A stretch of 53,627 nucleotides of DNA. Source: a virus. Numbering within the stretch: position 1 is the stretch's first letter; each line of letters opens with the position of its first letter. The stretch spans positions 1 through 53,627 of IMG/VR virus record IMGVR_UViG_3300007072_000012. One strand, given 5' to 3'. The notes under the pieces are model-generated. The model searched no databases. It was not told where the DNA came from and saw only the letters and a program-made list of their open reading frames with translations. The position numbers were made by a program, and so were the translations under genes. This document shows, piece by piece, positions 9,064 through 16,790 of this stretch.

Positions 9064-9274
9064 TATTTAATTCTTTCAATAGATTAGATAATTGTGCTAA
9101 AGCTTCTTTTTTAGTTGTAAATTCACCAAGATAGAAATTTTCCCTGTCCGTTGAATTTGGGTAATAAAACTCAGCAAGAATGAAGAATTTATTTTCATTT
9201 GCAGTTGCAACACGAAGTTGCCCTATGTACCGAGTATTTATCAATGTTTCATTTGTAGTCACTAACCATTTCAT
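9041..9274 (-). CDS. Hypothetical protein, 77 aa
   Basis: A small beta-alpha protein (RYIGQLRVATANENKFFILAEF... then ALAQLSNLLKELN). It is the first gene after the promoter at 9294-9322 with AAGGAGAAA ahead of the ATG. Function unknown. Confidence 0.6.
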   Translation of the reverse strand: MKWLVTTNETLINTRYIGQLRVATANENKFFILAEFYYPNSTDRENFYLGEFTTKKEALAQLSNLLKELNNDNEHTN

Positions 9275-9293
9275 TGCGTTTCTCCTTAGTTTA

Positions 9294-9322
9294 ATTATAC
9301 GACCACGTTAGTCTTTTGTCAA
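9294..9322 (-). promoter_or_regulatory. Promoter for the 9274-6348 gene set
   Basis: -35 TTGACA (9317-9322) and -10 TATAAT (9294-9299), spacer 17, about 20 bp upstream of the 9274 ATG. The -35 overlaps the 3' end of the methyltransferase gene. Confidence 0.75.
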
Positions 9323-9967
9323 GTAAATAAAGTTGGTTTTCTCTGGATGGAACCAATTTAAACTTGACATTGTGTTCACAAAATGACACACTCCATCATG
9401 TACAGATTCGTTTAAAATACCTTTTTCTATGTTTGGAATTTCATTAGGATTTACAACTTTGCCATAAATAAAATCATGTATTACAATAATACCACCAGAA
9501 CGAACCATTTTCATTGCTTTATCAAAATCATGTTTGATGTAAGGATAGGTGTGATTTCCATCAACCAAACAGAAGTCAATATCTTTAATGTTATGTTCTT
9601 CTGCTTTAAATTGTATACTGTCCATAATGAGAAAATCTATATTACCATCGTTTTTACATTCCATTCCAATTTCATCTTTAGGTAATACTTTATTTCCTTG
9701 TACAGGGTTATATGCAGAAGAGTCTTTAGGAATTACATAATCTAAAGTCCAGATATGTTGACCTGTAACACAATGTAGTACATGGGTAGTTAGTCCGCGC
9801 CAAGTTCCAAATTCGTATATTCCCTTACCAGTATTGGATTTACATGCAAGAACACACAGAACTTGACGTTCATATTTTGTCATCATATGTTCGTGAACAT
9901 ATGGAATTTTATTTAATTCTGATGAATATTTTATAATTTCATCATTAAAATTTACTACTGTTATCAT
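9308..9967 (-). CDS. Class I SAM-dependent methyltransferase
   Basis: A 219-aa protein of the Methyltransf_24-like type. IYEFGTWRGLTTHVL (about residue 50) is motif I of the SAM-binding Rossmann fold, FCLVDGNHTYPYIKHDFDKA (about 130) is the acidic metal/substrate region, and GGIIVIHDF follows. Related enzymes often modify sugars or small molecules, which fits the glycosyltransferase neighbours. It overlaps the next gene by 4 nt (ATGA). Confidence 0.8.
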   Translation of the reverse strand: MITVVNFNDEIIKYSSELNKIPYVHEHMMTKYERQVLCVLACKSNTGKGIYEFGTWRGLTTHVLHCVTGQHIWTLDYVIPKDSSAYNPVQGNKVLPKDEIGMECKNDGNIDFLIMDSIQFKAEEHNIKDIDFCLVDGNHTYPYIKHDFDKAMKMVRSGGIIVIHDFIYGKVVNPNEIPNIEKGILNESVHDGVCHFVNTMSSLNWFHPEKTNFIYLTKD

Positions 9968-10365
9968 TTTTGTATTGTGTTCTTTTTAAGTAAATTTATT
10001 AATGATTTTTCAGTTTTTACAACGTATACTTCTGGTAAATAATGAAAACACTGCCAACGCTCACCATACACAACAAGCATATATTCCATCGCAAGACCAA
10101 ATCCGAACTCGCAATGTCTAGCACCACGAGAGCCATTGTCACCAAATACCTCACAAGCTACTATTGTATCTGCACGTTGTAAATCAGCTAAATCATTTAG
10201 AGCTTCTTTCCGCATCTTTTTGGGGGTTACTTTACCATATGGCACAGACACCTTATTTGGACTGTGCCAAGTTGAGACAATTTCTTGCCCCTCTGCTATT
10301 AGTCTTTGTGCTAAAGCTTCAACCTGATCCTTTGCACCATATCGTGCAGCAAGATAAATTTTCAT
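9964..10365 (-). CDS. Nucleoside 2-deoxyribosyltransferase-like protein
   Basis: I take the start at MKIYLAARYG (ATG 10365), with GGAGA about 10 nt upstream; a longer frame to 10410 overlaps the neighbour. The 133-aa product has the family's N-terminal IYLAxxxxAxD-like strand, a central RADTIVACEV and GARHCEFGFGLAM (equivalent to the G...E.G.A catalytic glutamate region). Such enzymes exchange or hydrolyse bases on deoxyribose, suiting the nucleotide-metabolism context. The exact reaction is unproven. Confidence 0.75.
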   Translation of the reverse strand: MKIYLAARYGAKDQVEALAQRLIAEGQEIVSTWHSPNKVSVPYGKVTPKKMRKEALNDLADLQRADTIVACEVFGDNGSRGARHCEFGFGLAMEYMLVVYGERWQCFHYLPEVYVVKTEKSLINLLKKNTIQK

Positions 10366-10619
10366 GGTAGTGTAGTCTCCATTATCCAATCGTAAAATGT
10401 TGCATAGCAAAAAGATAAATATTGTAAAGCGTCAGCACGGCTTATTTCTAATATCTCATTTTTATTATAATTTTTATTGTAACAAATTTCTATAGAATGT
10501 ACAGAAGGATGTCTACTATAATTTACTACACAAACATATCCTTGGACTGTTAATTTATTTGGTATTACAAAAATAACACGATTAAATAGTTGTATGCGGT
10601 CTAATTCTTCTTCGGTCAT
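10362..10619 (-). CDS. Hypothetical protein, 85 aa
   Basis: I start this at MTEEELDRIQLF (ATG 10619) with AGGA about 7 nt upstream; the upstream extension lies within thyX. An 85-aa beta-rich protein, otherwise featureless. It overlaps the deoxyribosyltransferase-like gene by 4 nt. Confidence 0.6.
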   Translation of the reverse strand: MTEEELDRIQLFNRVIFVIPNKLTVQGYVCVVNYSRHPSVHSIEICYNKNYNKNEILEISRADALQYLSFCYATFYDWIMETTLP

Positions 10620-10627
10620 AAAATTTC

Positions 10628-11077
10628 CTAGACTTTGGGGAATTTTGGTGTCCAATGACCTTCTACAAGATTAAAGTCATCAAAAATTAATGGTTCTTCA
10701 GCTTGCATTACTTTCAACATAGCAGTTGCAACTAAAAGAATCTCTTCTTCAGCAGCAGCACAACAACGAAGATTAAAAATATGTCTAAGAGCACGTAGAT
10801 TACCCGTCCAAACCCCTCCCGTTGCTACCCCCATTGGGATAATACGACGCATCATACTTGTAATTTGTTTCTTATATTTAAATTTTGACTCAGGAGAAAG
10901 TTCATCCTTCCAAATATCAACCAATTTGGTGTAATAATCTTCAACAAGAGTAAATACATTATTGACAATCTCTCTTGATTTTTGTTTTTTTGCAGCTAAT
11001 AGACAATTATCTCCATCTTCCTCTTGAAGACTGGTTGGCATCCAAAAAGGAATGTCTTCATACCGAATATAACGCAT
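10628..11077 (-). CDS. thyX: ThyX thymidylate synthase, C-terminal part (frameshifted)
   Basis: Flavin-dependent thymidylate synthase makes dTMP from dUMP using FAD and methylenetetrahydrofolate. This frame (149 aa) begins MRYIRYEDIPFW, the end of the ThyX signature, and contains GVATGGVWTGNLRALRHIFNLRCCAAAEEEI, matching the family C-terminal core. The rest of the signature lies in the frame at 10996-11439, which overlaps it by 82 nt. Whether it is translated on its own, by frameshifting, or not at all is open. Confidence 0.8.
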   Translation of the reverse strand: MRYIRYEDIPFWMPTSLQEEDGDNCLLAAKKQKSREIVNNVFTLVEDYYTKLVDIWKDELSPESKFKYKKQITSMMRRIIPMGVATGGVWTGNLRALRHIFNLRCCAAAEEEILLVATAMLKVMQAEEPLIFDDFNLVEGHWTPKFPKV

Positions 11078-11439
11078 TGAACCTTAGAAATGGCCATACC
11101 AGCACGATGTCGGTTCATTTCTCCTGTGAAAACTCTGCTAACATTTTCAAGAGCAAAGGTATAATTAACATGTTCCATGACAGAACCATGTCCACTTTTG
11201 AGAATATTGTCAATATATTCCTTTGCATCATCACGAACTTTTGTAACATTGGGATTAAGCAGTGGTACAAAAGCTTTATAACACCTTTTACCAGCAAGCA
11301 TCATAAGTTGCTCACCCGGTGTTCTATTAGGATCAAGTTTGTAGTCTTCTGCTTCAAGACTATCAAGCCAGTCTCTTGCATTATTATTGCAAATTTGTGT
11401 TTTAGCTAACAAAAAAACAGTTGGCTGAACATTGTGCAT
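10996..11439 (-). CDS. thyX: ThyX thymidylate synthase, N-terminal part (frameshifted)
   Basis: Residues 1-118 are ThyX-like: PGEQLMMLAGKRCYKAF, SGHGSVMEHVNYTFALENVSR (the conserved H..S..EH..F.F) and EMNRHRAGMAIS, the start of the RHR signature. After SKVQ the frame departs from the family and continues as unrelated sequence to 10996. The matching continuation (MRYIRY...) is in another frame near 11077. A one-base change around 11070-11085 separates the two halves. A good AGGAGAAGG lies upstream of ATG 11439. Confidence 0.8.
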   Translation of the reverse strand: MHNVQPTVFLLAKTQICNNNARDWLDSLEAEDYKLDPNRTPGEQLMMLAGKRCYKAFVPLLNPNVTKVRDDAKEYIDNILKSGHGSVMEHVNYTFALENVSRVFTGEMNRHRAGMAISKVQCVIFGMKTFLFGCQPVFKRKMEIIVY

Positions 11440-11462
11440 TACCTTCTCCTATTTACTATTCC

Positions 11463-11636
11463 TTAAAAAACGTAAGCTAAAAATTTATCTTTAATTTCAA
11501 ATATTACAGAATTACCTGTAAATAATGCTCCTTGAGTAATTATTGCTTCTTTAGATATTTTTAACTTATTTAACATAATATCTAGATTATTTTGAGCTTT
11601 TTCTTTAGAAACACCCACAGCAATTTTACAAAGCAT
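11463..11636 (-). CDS. Hypothetical protein, 57 aa
   Basis: A complete small frame, ATG at 11636 to TAA at 11463. The product (MLCKIAVGVSKEKAQNNL...) looks like a compact alpha/beta protein: an amphipathic helix with LDIMLNKLKISKEA, then a beta hairpin ALFTGNSVIFEIKDKFLAYVF. It sits tightly between the 69-aa gene at 11639 and thyX in one transcript. Not recognised. Confidence 0.55.
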   Translation of the reverse strand: MLCKIAVGVSKEKAQNNLDIMLNKLKISKEAIITQGALFTGNSVIFEIKDKFLAYVF

Positions 11637-11638
11637 AT

Positions 11639-11848
11639 TTATTCCTCATATGGAATACTGAACGACCACTCATCTTTCAACAAATCAGAATCACGTAAAT
11701 ATCCAGAAAAACTATTTGTACTGTCACGAATAGGAACTATTCTTTCTTCATTAATCCAATTTATCATTCCTATAAAATAAATTTTTTCATGCTTGGTATT
11801 ATAAATACCTTGAAAATTACATAACCAGTTAATTTCTTCTTTGGTCAT
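11639..11848 (-). CDS. Hypothetical protein, 69 aa
   Basis: A 69-aa Trp/Ile-rich protein (INWLCNFQGIY...YFIGMINWINEERIVPIRD). It is first behind the promoter at 11865-11892, with AGGAGAAAGT before the ATG, and heads the transcript that includes thyX. Function unknown. Confidence 0.6.
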   Translation of the reverse strand: MTKEEINWLCNFQGIYNTKHEKIYFIGMINWINEERIVPIRDSTNSFSGYLRDSDLLKDEWSFSIPYEE

Positions 11849-11864
11849 ACTTTCTCCTGACTAT

Positions 11865-11892
11865 ATTATACAATGAGAGATTGAAATGTCAA
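11865..11892 (-). promoter_or_regulatory. Promoter for 11848 gene and thyX
   Basis: -35 TTGACA (11887-11892) and -10 TATAAT (11865-11870), spacer 16. Confidence 0.75.
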
Positions 11893-11947
11893 GGAAAAAC
11901 CTGAAGAGTGAAATATATATTCACTAACTCAGTATGACGGTCGTGAT

Positions 11948-13120
11948 TTACTTCTTACTCTCTTCATTGGTCTTGGTTTTATTACCCAAATTCCTCTGAG
12001 AGTCTTTGTTTATCCTCTGCCGTGAATCCTCACGGTGGAGTAAGGCAAAAGCTTTTATGTTTTTCGCTGCATTAATATCTCGATCATGGAAAGTGTTACA
12101 TTTAGCACATGTCCATTCTCTGTGTTGTAACTTTAGGTTTTTATTTATTTCTCCACAAACTGAACATATTTTGCTACTTGGTTTAAATTGTCCTATAAAT
12201 AAGAGATTTCTACCATACCATTCTGATTTATAAGTTAGCTGGCGTTTAAACTCATACCAACTAACATTACTTATAGCTTTGGCTAATTTATGATTTTTTA
12301 ACATATCTGTAATATTTAAATCTTCTAAGCAAATTGTTTGGTTCTCACGAATTAGCTTAGTAGACAATTTTTGCAAAAAATCATATTTTTGATTCGTAAT
12401 TTTTTCATAAATTTTTGCTACAATGAGTTTTTGTTTTTCTCTGTTTTTGCTTCCTTTCTGTTTTTTATTGAACATTCGTTGATGATGTTTTAGTCTTTTT
12501 TCTTGTTTATTAAAATATTTAGGATTTGTAATTTTATCACCATTTGAAGTTACACAAATATCTTTAAGTCCCAAATCTATACCAATTGTTGTATTGCTTA
12601 CAATGGGTGGTTTAGTGGGAATTGGTTCACCAGTATCAACTAGTATACAAGCAAAGTATTTATTTGTTTTTGTTTTTACAATGGTTGTAGTTTTAATCTT
12701 ACCTGTAAATTGTCTATGAAAAACACATTTAATATTTGGAATTTTCATAATGTGTAATAAACTATTATTAAAATCTACTTTTGTATATTGAGGGCATTGA
12801 AATGTTTGTTTTTTATTTTTAGATTTAAATACTGGAAATTTTGCTTTGTTATTATTAAAATTTGTGAAAGCATTATCAAGATTCATAAGAGCCATCATTA
12901 CTGCTTGACTATTTACTACTTTTAACCAGGGTAATTCCTGTTTTAATTTTGGTAGTTGTTTTTTAATTTCATAACAAGTGATTTTTTTGTTTTCTGCTTG
13001 GGTTTTAAGTCGTTGTTCTAGCCCCCAATTATAAATATATCTACAACACCCAAAATGCTGCCCTAAAAATTTCTTTTGTTTTTCTGTAGGATATATTTTA
13101 TATTTATAAGTTTTTAACAT
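11948..13120 (-). CDS. tnpB: TnpB RNA-guided nuclease (OrfB of IS605 family)
   Basis: A 390-aa protein. The N-terminal helix-turn-helix begins LKTYKYKIYPTEKQKKFL. The RuvC fold has its three acidic residues in GIDLGLKD (about residue 191), CLEDLNITDML (about 274) and DRDINAAKNI (about 343), with a four-cysteine zinc finger CSVCGE...CAKC between the last two. All key residues are present, so the nuclease could be active. TnpB cleaves DNA at sites set by an RNA made from the element's right end, favouring retention of the element. A guide RNA is expected to read out past 11930 towards lower coordinates. Confidence 0.93.
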   Translation of the reverse strand: MLKTYKYKIYPTEKQKKFLGQHFGCCRYIYNWGLEQRLKTQAENKKITCYEIKKQLPKLKQELPWLKVVNSQAVMMALMNLDNAFTNFNNNKAKFPVFKSKNKKQTFQCPQYTKVDFNNSLLHIMKIPNIKCVFHRQFTGKIKTTTIVKTKTNKYFACILVDTGEPIPTKPPIVSNTTIGIDLGLKDICVTSNGDKITNPKYFNKQEKRLKHHQRMFNKKQKGSKNREKQKLIVAKIYEKITNQKYDFLQKLSTKLIRENQTICLEDLNITDMLKNHKLAKAISNVSWYEFKRQLTYKSEWYGRNLLFIGQFKPSSKICSVCGEINKNLKLQHREWTCAKCNTFHDRDINAAKNIKAFALLHREDSRQRINKDSQRNLGNKTKTNEESKK

Positions 13121-13180
13121 TTAGAGAATCTTTATCCCCTTTCTAAGTATATAATCTAGTTTTTTATAAAAAATAGAGGG

Positions 13181-13230
13181 AAATGGTTAATTTAAATAGT
13201 ATGACGGTCCCGTATTTAAATTAACCATTT
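13181..13230. repeat. 18-bp perfect inverted repeat at tnpB element end
   Basis: AAATGGTTAATTTAAATA (13181-13198) pairs perfectly with 13213-13230 around a 14-nt loop that holds GTATGACGGTC. Likely the left-end hairpin of the element; it could also end transcription of the upstream glycosyltransferase gene. Confidence 0.8.
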
Positions 13231-13949
13231 CTATTTACAAAGTCTACCGTCTTTGTAAATATTTTTTCCTCTATAAACTCTTTACTCTCCAAGTACTTAT
13301 CGAAATTTTCAAACAAGATGTTCTTCTGTCCTTCAGTGTACCCATATTCTATAATCGTACATGGACATTTTGAATTCCAAAAGATTGTTCGTGGAATTCT
13401 ATAACACGTAGCCATGTGCATAAAGAAACTGTCAAGCCCAATATAATGTTTACAGGAGGATAAAATCTTTATTGCCAACTCTAAATTTTGAATTTCATCC
13501 AAATCTATAAATGTTATATTGTTATCGTCTAACTTTTTTATTAGCTTTTTCCATAATTCTTCAGGAAGCTGTTTTAGATTTTTAAATGTTGAGCATTTAT
13601 TACTAATAGCAATAATATTACTAGTTTGCACCACAGGTATTTGTGGTGGCATAGTAGTATAATTTCTAGAAACTTTTACTCCTGTAATAAATTGAACTTT
13701 GTCCAATATATAATCTGCGTGGCTTGTTGATGCATGAATTCCTGCTTTAAATGGATACAGAACTTTGATTTCACCAAAGGAACGTCCAAATTTAAAATTG
13801 TACCCAAGCAATGTTAATAGAAAGTTATATTTTTTATAATCAATAAACACTTCTATGTCAGAATTAGCAAGATTTGTAAATGCATTATGACTAAGTATTA
13901 TATCTCCTATGGCACCGGGATGTAAATGCCTAAGTGTTACAACTCTCAT
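13221..13949 (-). CDS. GT9 (heptosyltransferase)-like protein
   Basis: This 242-aa protein resembles GT-B transferases of the heptosyltransferase type. The GAIGDIILS loop follows the first strand, and YIGLDSFFMHMATC matches the conserved G.DSG..H.A region near residue 190. I chose the ATG at 13949, which overlaps the previous stop as ATGA; 13955 is 2 codons longer. The family normally moves heptose or similar sugars on lipopolysaccharide. The last codons fall within the tnpB element hairpin, so the C terminus may have been altered by insertion. Confidence 0.65.
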   Translation of the reverse strand: MRVVTLRHLHPGAIGDIILSHNAFTNLANSDIEVFIDYKKYNFLLTLLGYNFKFGRSFGEIKVLYPFKAGIHASTSHADYILDKVQFITGVKVSRNYTTMPPQIPVVQTSNIIAISNKCSTFKNLKQLPEELWKKLIKKLDDNNITFIDLDEIQNLELAIKILSSCKHYIGLDSFFMHMATCYRIPRTIFWNSKCPCTIIEYGYTEGQKNILFENFDKYLESKEFIEEKIFTKTVDFVNRNG

Positions 13950-14626
13950 ATCCATTTCTTAACAGGATGCCATAGACCTTTTTGTGTTACATCTATATTA
14001 GATTCTAGTTTTTGAAAACTAATATTACCTTGATAATTACTAAATCCTTTTGGTGGGTAGCCAACCCTATTTGCTAAAGTTGGAAAACGTACCTCACAGA
14101 AAACGCTGACAAATTCCTTTTGTAATAATTCTACCATTTTAGCCAGAACAATATCATCAATTAGAATTACTGTAAAAGGCATTATACCAGTATAAAATGG
14201 CTTATAGCTTTCAGGCAAGTTATTATACTCTTTCTTCCAGTACCATTCTCCGTCTGTTATTCCTGCTCGTCCAGCAACTACAAAAGGATCGTTCCAGTTA
14301 TCACCCCAAAACTCCTTGAGATTCATATTGCATCGTACATCAGCTTCAAGTAAAACCCACTTTTTACAATTATTCTTTTTGTTTAACCACCAGAGATAGT
14401 TTAATAAATCACAATTTTGCCAAGCTTTGTTTTTATTGATTGCCACACGTTGCCAAATATCATTTAAATCGTGTAGCTTTTTCGCGGCTAAACCATCTTT
14501 GAATGGAATGTTACCTGAAATAGTTTCAATGGGTACATTAGGATTATGTTGTTTCATTAATTCAATATGTTTTGTTGTAACATCATTTGTATCAATGTGT
14601 CTTACAACAATTCCATATTCTAACAT
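13946..14626 (-). CDS. Putative glycosyltransferase, GT-A-like
   Basis: A 226-aa protein with an N-terminal strand YGIVVRHIDTND and WVLLEADVRCNMNLKEF near residue 95, the layout of a GT-A core where a D/E-x-D binds the sugar nucleotide. The family is not certain. It sits in an operon-like row (ATGA overlap to the GT9-like gene, 4 nt from the GT14-like gene), which supports a shared glycan pathway. Confidence 0.5.
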   Translation of the reverse strand: MLEYGIVVRHIDTNDVTTKHIELMKQHNPNVPIETISGNIPFKDGLAAKKLHDLNDIWQRVAINKNKAWQNCDLLNYLWWLNKKNNCKKWVLLEADVRCNMNLKEFWGDNWNDPFVVAGRAGITDGEWYWKKEYNNLPESYKPFYTGIMPFTVILIDDIVLAKMVELLQKEFVSVFCEVRFPTLANRVGYPPKGFSNYQGNISFQKLESNIDVTQKGLWHPVKKWI

Positions 14627-14629
14627 GTG

Positions 14630-15382
14630 TTAGTCCAAAAACGTTGATTCGTCATTAAACTTTCTAGCAAATAGGCATTCATGTGTTCCATACGCATCAG
14701 TATGTATATTATAATTTAATGCTTCTTGATATTCATCCGCAGTCAAGACTTCTGGACCATGTTTACCTTTGATATGGTTATAATACATTAAATGATGTTT
14801 TGTGTTTAATGAAAATTTTGCTAACATGGTTTGAAAGTAAAACTCAACAGGGAATATCGTATTTCGTTCTAGGAACAACCTTCGTCTATCATTTTTCCAT
14901 CTATCTAATACATGTCGTGCTGCATCCTTGGTAATTGCCCAATATGCATATCCACAATAAGGGTCTAATTCGTGGTAAACAATATTGAAATCTTTAGGAA
15001 TACGTACCGCTGGTTTATCACCTTCTGGCCAAGGTAACTTTTCACAGCTTATGAATTCATTATATTCATTTGTATTGAAAAAATCATTAATATAATCAGG
15101 TTTGACAATAGGATAGTCAGAACCACTTAAAAGTACAATATGTGTTACGTCTTGTGAAACACCATATTCTAGCAAATTAATAGTTGCTTTAATGGTGTTC
15201 CAATCTGCCCAACCAGTTCTTTGTGGATTATTAATTTGTTTGGATAGGCATAACTCAGAAAATTCAGTAGGATAAAATGTATCTAGATTGAGAAATACTT
15301 TTGCATATGGTTGGTCAATAGCCGTAATAAGCCTATGAAGATGCTTCGGATTATTATGAGCTAATATACAGTATGCTATCAT
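14630..15382 (-). CDS. GT14 (core-2/I-branching)-like glycosyltransferase
   Basis: A 250-aa protein starting MIAYCILAHNNPKHLHRLI, the typical opening of the Branch/GT14 family, followed by ADWNTIKATINLL and HIVLLSGSDYPI, the family's SG.D.P motif. These enzymes add N-acetylglucosamine or xylose branches. The start at 15382 overlaps the guaC-like stop as ATGA. Confidence 0.82.
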   Translation of the reverse strand: MIAYCILAHNNPKHLHRLITAIDQPYAKVFLNLDTFYPTEFSELCLSKQINNPQRTGWADWNTIKATINLLEYGVSQDVTHIVLLSGSDYPIVKPDYINDFFNTNEYNEFISCEKLPWPEGDKPAVRIPKDFNIVYHELDPYCGYAYWAITKDAARHVLDRWKNDRRRLFLERNTIFPVEFYFQTMLAKFSLNTKHHLMYYNHIKGKHGPEVLTADEYQEALNYNIHTDAYGTHECLFARKFNDESTFLD

Positions 15383-16341
15383 TGAACCACCCAATTTACC
15401 TTTTTGAATGCTTTTAAGTCTCTACCACCAGCATATGAAATGCTGCTACGAAGGCTTTGGTCAATTTCTTTATATTTATCAACTATAGAGCCACGATATG
15501 GAATTTCAATTTTGCAACCTTCTACGTATTCTTTAACACCCTTATTATGTTCACTAGCAGAACCAAAGTATTCTTTTACAATTCGTCCATCAGGATAGAT
15601 AATCTTTTTTCCCGGTGATTCTTCAAATCCAGCCACTAAATTTCCAGTCATAACCCAACTAGCACCAGCAACTAATGCCTTAGCAATATCTCCATTCTGA
15701 GTAATACCCCCATCAGATATAATGGGTTTCTTTGCAAAAGCAGCACATTCCAAAACAGCAGAGAATTGTGGTCTGGAAAATCCTGTTTGAAGTTTGGTAA
15801 TGCAAACTTTTCCACTTCCTATTCCAACCTTAGTCGCATCTGCTCCCCAAGACTCTAATGCGTGTACACCGTTCCCTGTGCATACATTGCCAGCAATAAC
15901 AAAAGTGTCAGGAAGATTTTCCTTAATAAGAGCAATCATCTTCTTCATTTTGTCACAATGACCATGAGCAATGTCAATTGTAATATAATGAATTTTTATT
16001 TTTAGTTTTTTTAATTTTTTAATAACCTCAATACTGTCTTGGTTGACGCCAACAGAAATTGAAACTAGGCCAATTTTTTGCATCTTTTTTGCAAAGTCAA
16101 TAATATCAACACCAAATCTATGCATAACATAGAAGTAACCATTTTGAGTTAGCCATTTTGCTAAATTAAAGTCTATAATAGTTTTCATATTAGCAGGAAT
16201 GATAGGAAGTTTAAACTTCCAATTTCCTATAGTTTGCCACGTACTTACTTGTTCTCGTGAGTCAACAAGTGCTTCATTTGGTAATAATAGAATATCGTTG
16301 TAATGATATTCTTTATGTTTAGACATCAAATGCTCGTTCAT
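15379..16341 (-). CDS. guaC: GMP reductase / IMP dehydrogenase family enzyme
   Basis: A 320-aa (beta/alpha)8 barrel protein. The sequence runs from YNDILLLPNEALVDSREQVST through IPANMKTI, TIDIAHGHCDKM, DTFVIAGNVCTGNGVHAL, GADATKVGIGSGKVCITKLQTGFSRPQ (active-site loop with the catalytic Cys) and IISDGGITQNGDIAKALVAGASWVM. There is no CBS insert and the length suits GMP reductase, which turns GMP into IMP with NADPH. This can rebalance purines in the infected cell. The start overlaps the upstream stop (ATGA). Confidence 0.88.
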   Translation of the reverse strand: MNEHLMSKHKEYHYNDILLLPNEALVDSREQVSTWQTIGNWKFKLPIIPANMKTIIDFNLAKWLTQNGYFYVMHRFGVDIIDFAKKMQKIGLVSISVGVNQDSIEVIKKLKKLKIKIHYITIDIAHGHCDKMKKMIALIKENLPDTFVIAGNVCTGNGVHALESWGADATKVGIGSGKVCITKLQTGFSRPQFSAVLECAAFAKKPIISDGGITQNGDIAKALVAGASWVMTGNLVAGFEESPGKKIIYPDGRIVKEYFGSASEHNKGVKEYVEGCKIEIPYRGSIVDKYKEIDQSLRSSISYAGGRDLKAFKKVNWVVQ

Positions 16342-16790
16342 TCATTCTTCTCCCAAGGAAATATGATCCAATCATCTGTCTCTTTTCCAATGTAAACAGG
16401 TTTATATGGACACCAAGGCTTTAAAACCAATGCTGCTGTGCCTTGCCAATACCAGCGTTCATCAGCTATGTAATCTTTAATTGTATAACCAGTGTCATAA
16501 ACATCATCAATTAATAATTGTCCTTCTTGATGAAAGTGCACTGGTGGTTTTTTGATAATTTTAAGATCAAGTTTTAATACATAAGCTAGTATAGATGCTG
16601 GAATTATACCACCATTGGCAATTGCAACAATACCAGTAAATTTATGAATATCCGGTTTGATCTGTTCTGCTAACTTATTACAAAGATCAAAAACCTCTTC
16701 CCATGTCATTTCATGTAGTCGTTTAGATGGAGAACGATTCTGTGAATCCATACTTGCTGCTTTATATAGAGCCGCTAATTGTTCGTTCAT
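16338..16790 (-). CDS. Purine phosphoribosyltransferase-like protein
   Basis: A 150-aa type I PRTase. QLLIDDVYDTGYT near residue 92 is the PRPP-binding DDVxDTG loop, and GIVAIANGGIIPASILAYVL is the preceding conserved segment. The family attaches purines to PRPP; xanthine-guanine or hypoxanthine types are closest by eye. Coupling to guaC by an ATGA overlap points to purine salvage or interconversion. Confidence 0.8.
   Translation of the reverse strand: MNEQLAALYKAASMDSQNRSPSKRLHEMTWEEVFDLCNKLAEQIKPDIHKFTGIVAIANGGIIPASILAYVLKLDLKIIKKPPVHFHQEGQLLIDDVYDTGYTIKDYIADERWYWQGTAALVLKPWCPYKPVYIGKETDDWIIFPWEKNE

Larger units (their letters stand above)
11907..13232 (-). mobile_element. IS200/IS605-type element carrying tnpB only
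   Basis: The element contains an intact tnpB and no tnpA. The 11-mer GTATGACGGTC occurs at both ends (11932-11942 and 13199-13209). At the left end (tnpB 5' side) it sits in the loop of an 18-bp perfect inverted repeat (13181-13198 / 13213-13230). At the right end it lies beside a smaller hairpin (AGTGAA/TTCACT, about 11909-11927). Subterminal hairpins with shared end sequence are the rule in this family. Exact cleavage points cannot be set without an empty site. The left hairpin overlaps the last codons of the gene at 13221. Confidence 0.7.

Noticed and set aside
11948-13120. Cas12-type CRISPR effector
   Set aside because: At 390 aa with IS605-type end hairpins and no repeat array or Cas genes, it is an ordinary TnpB.
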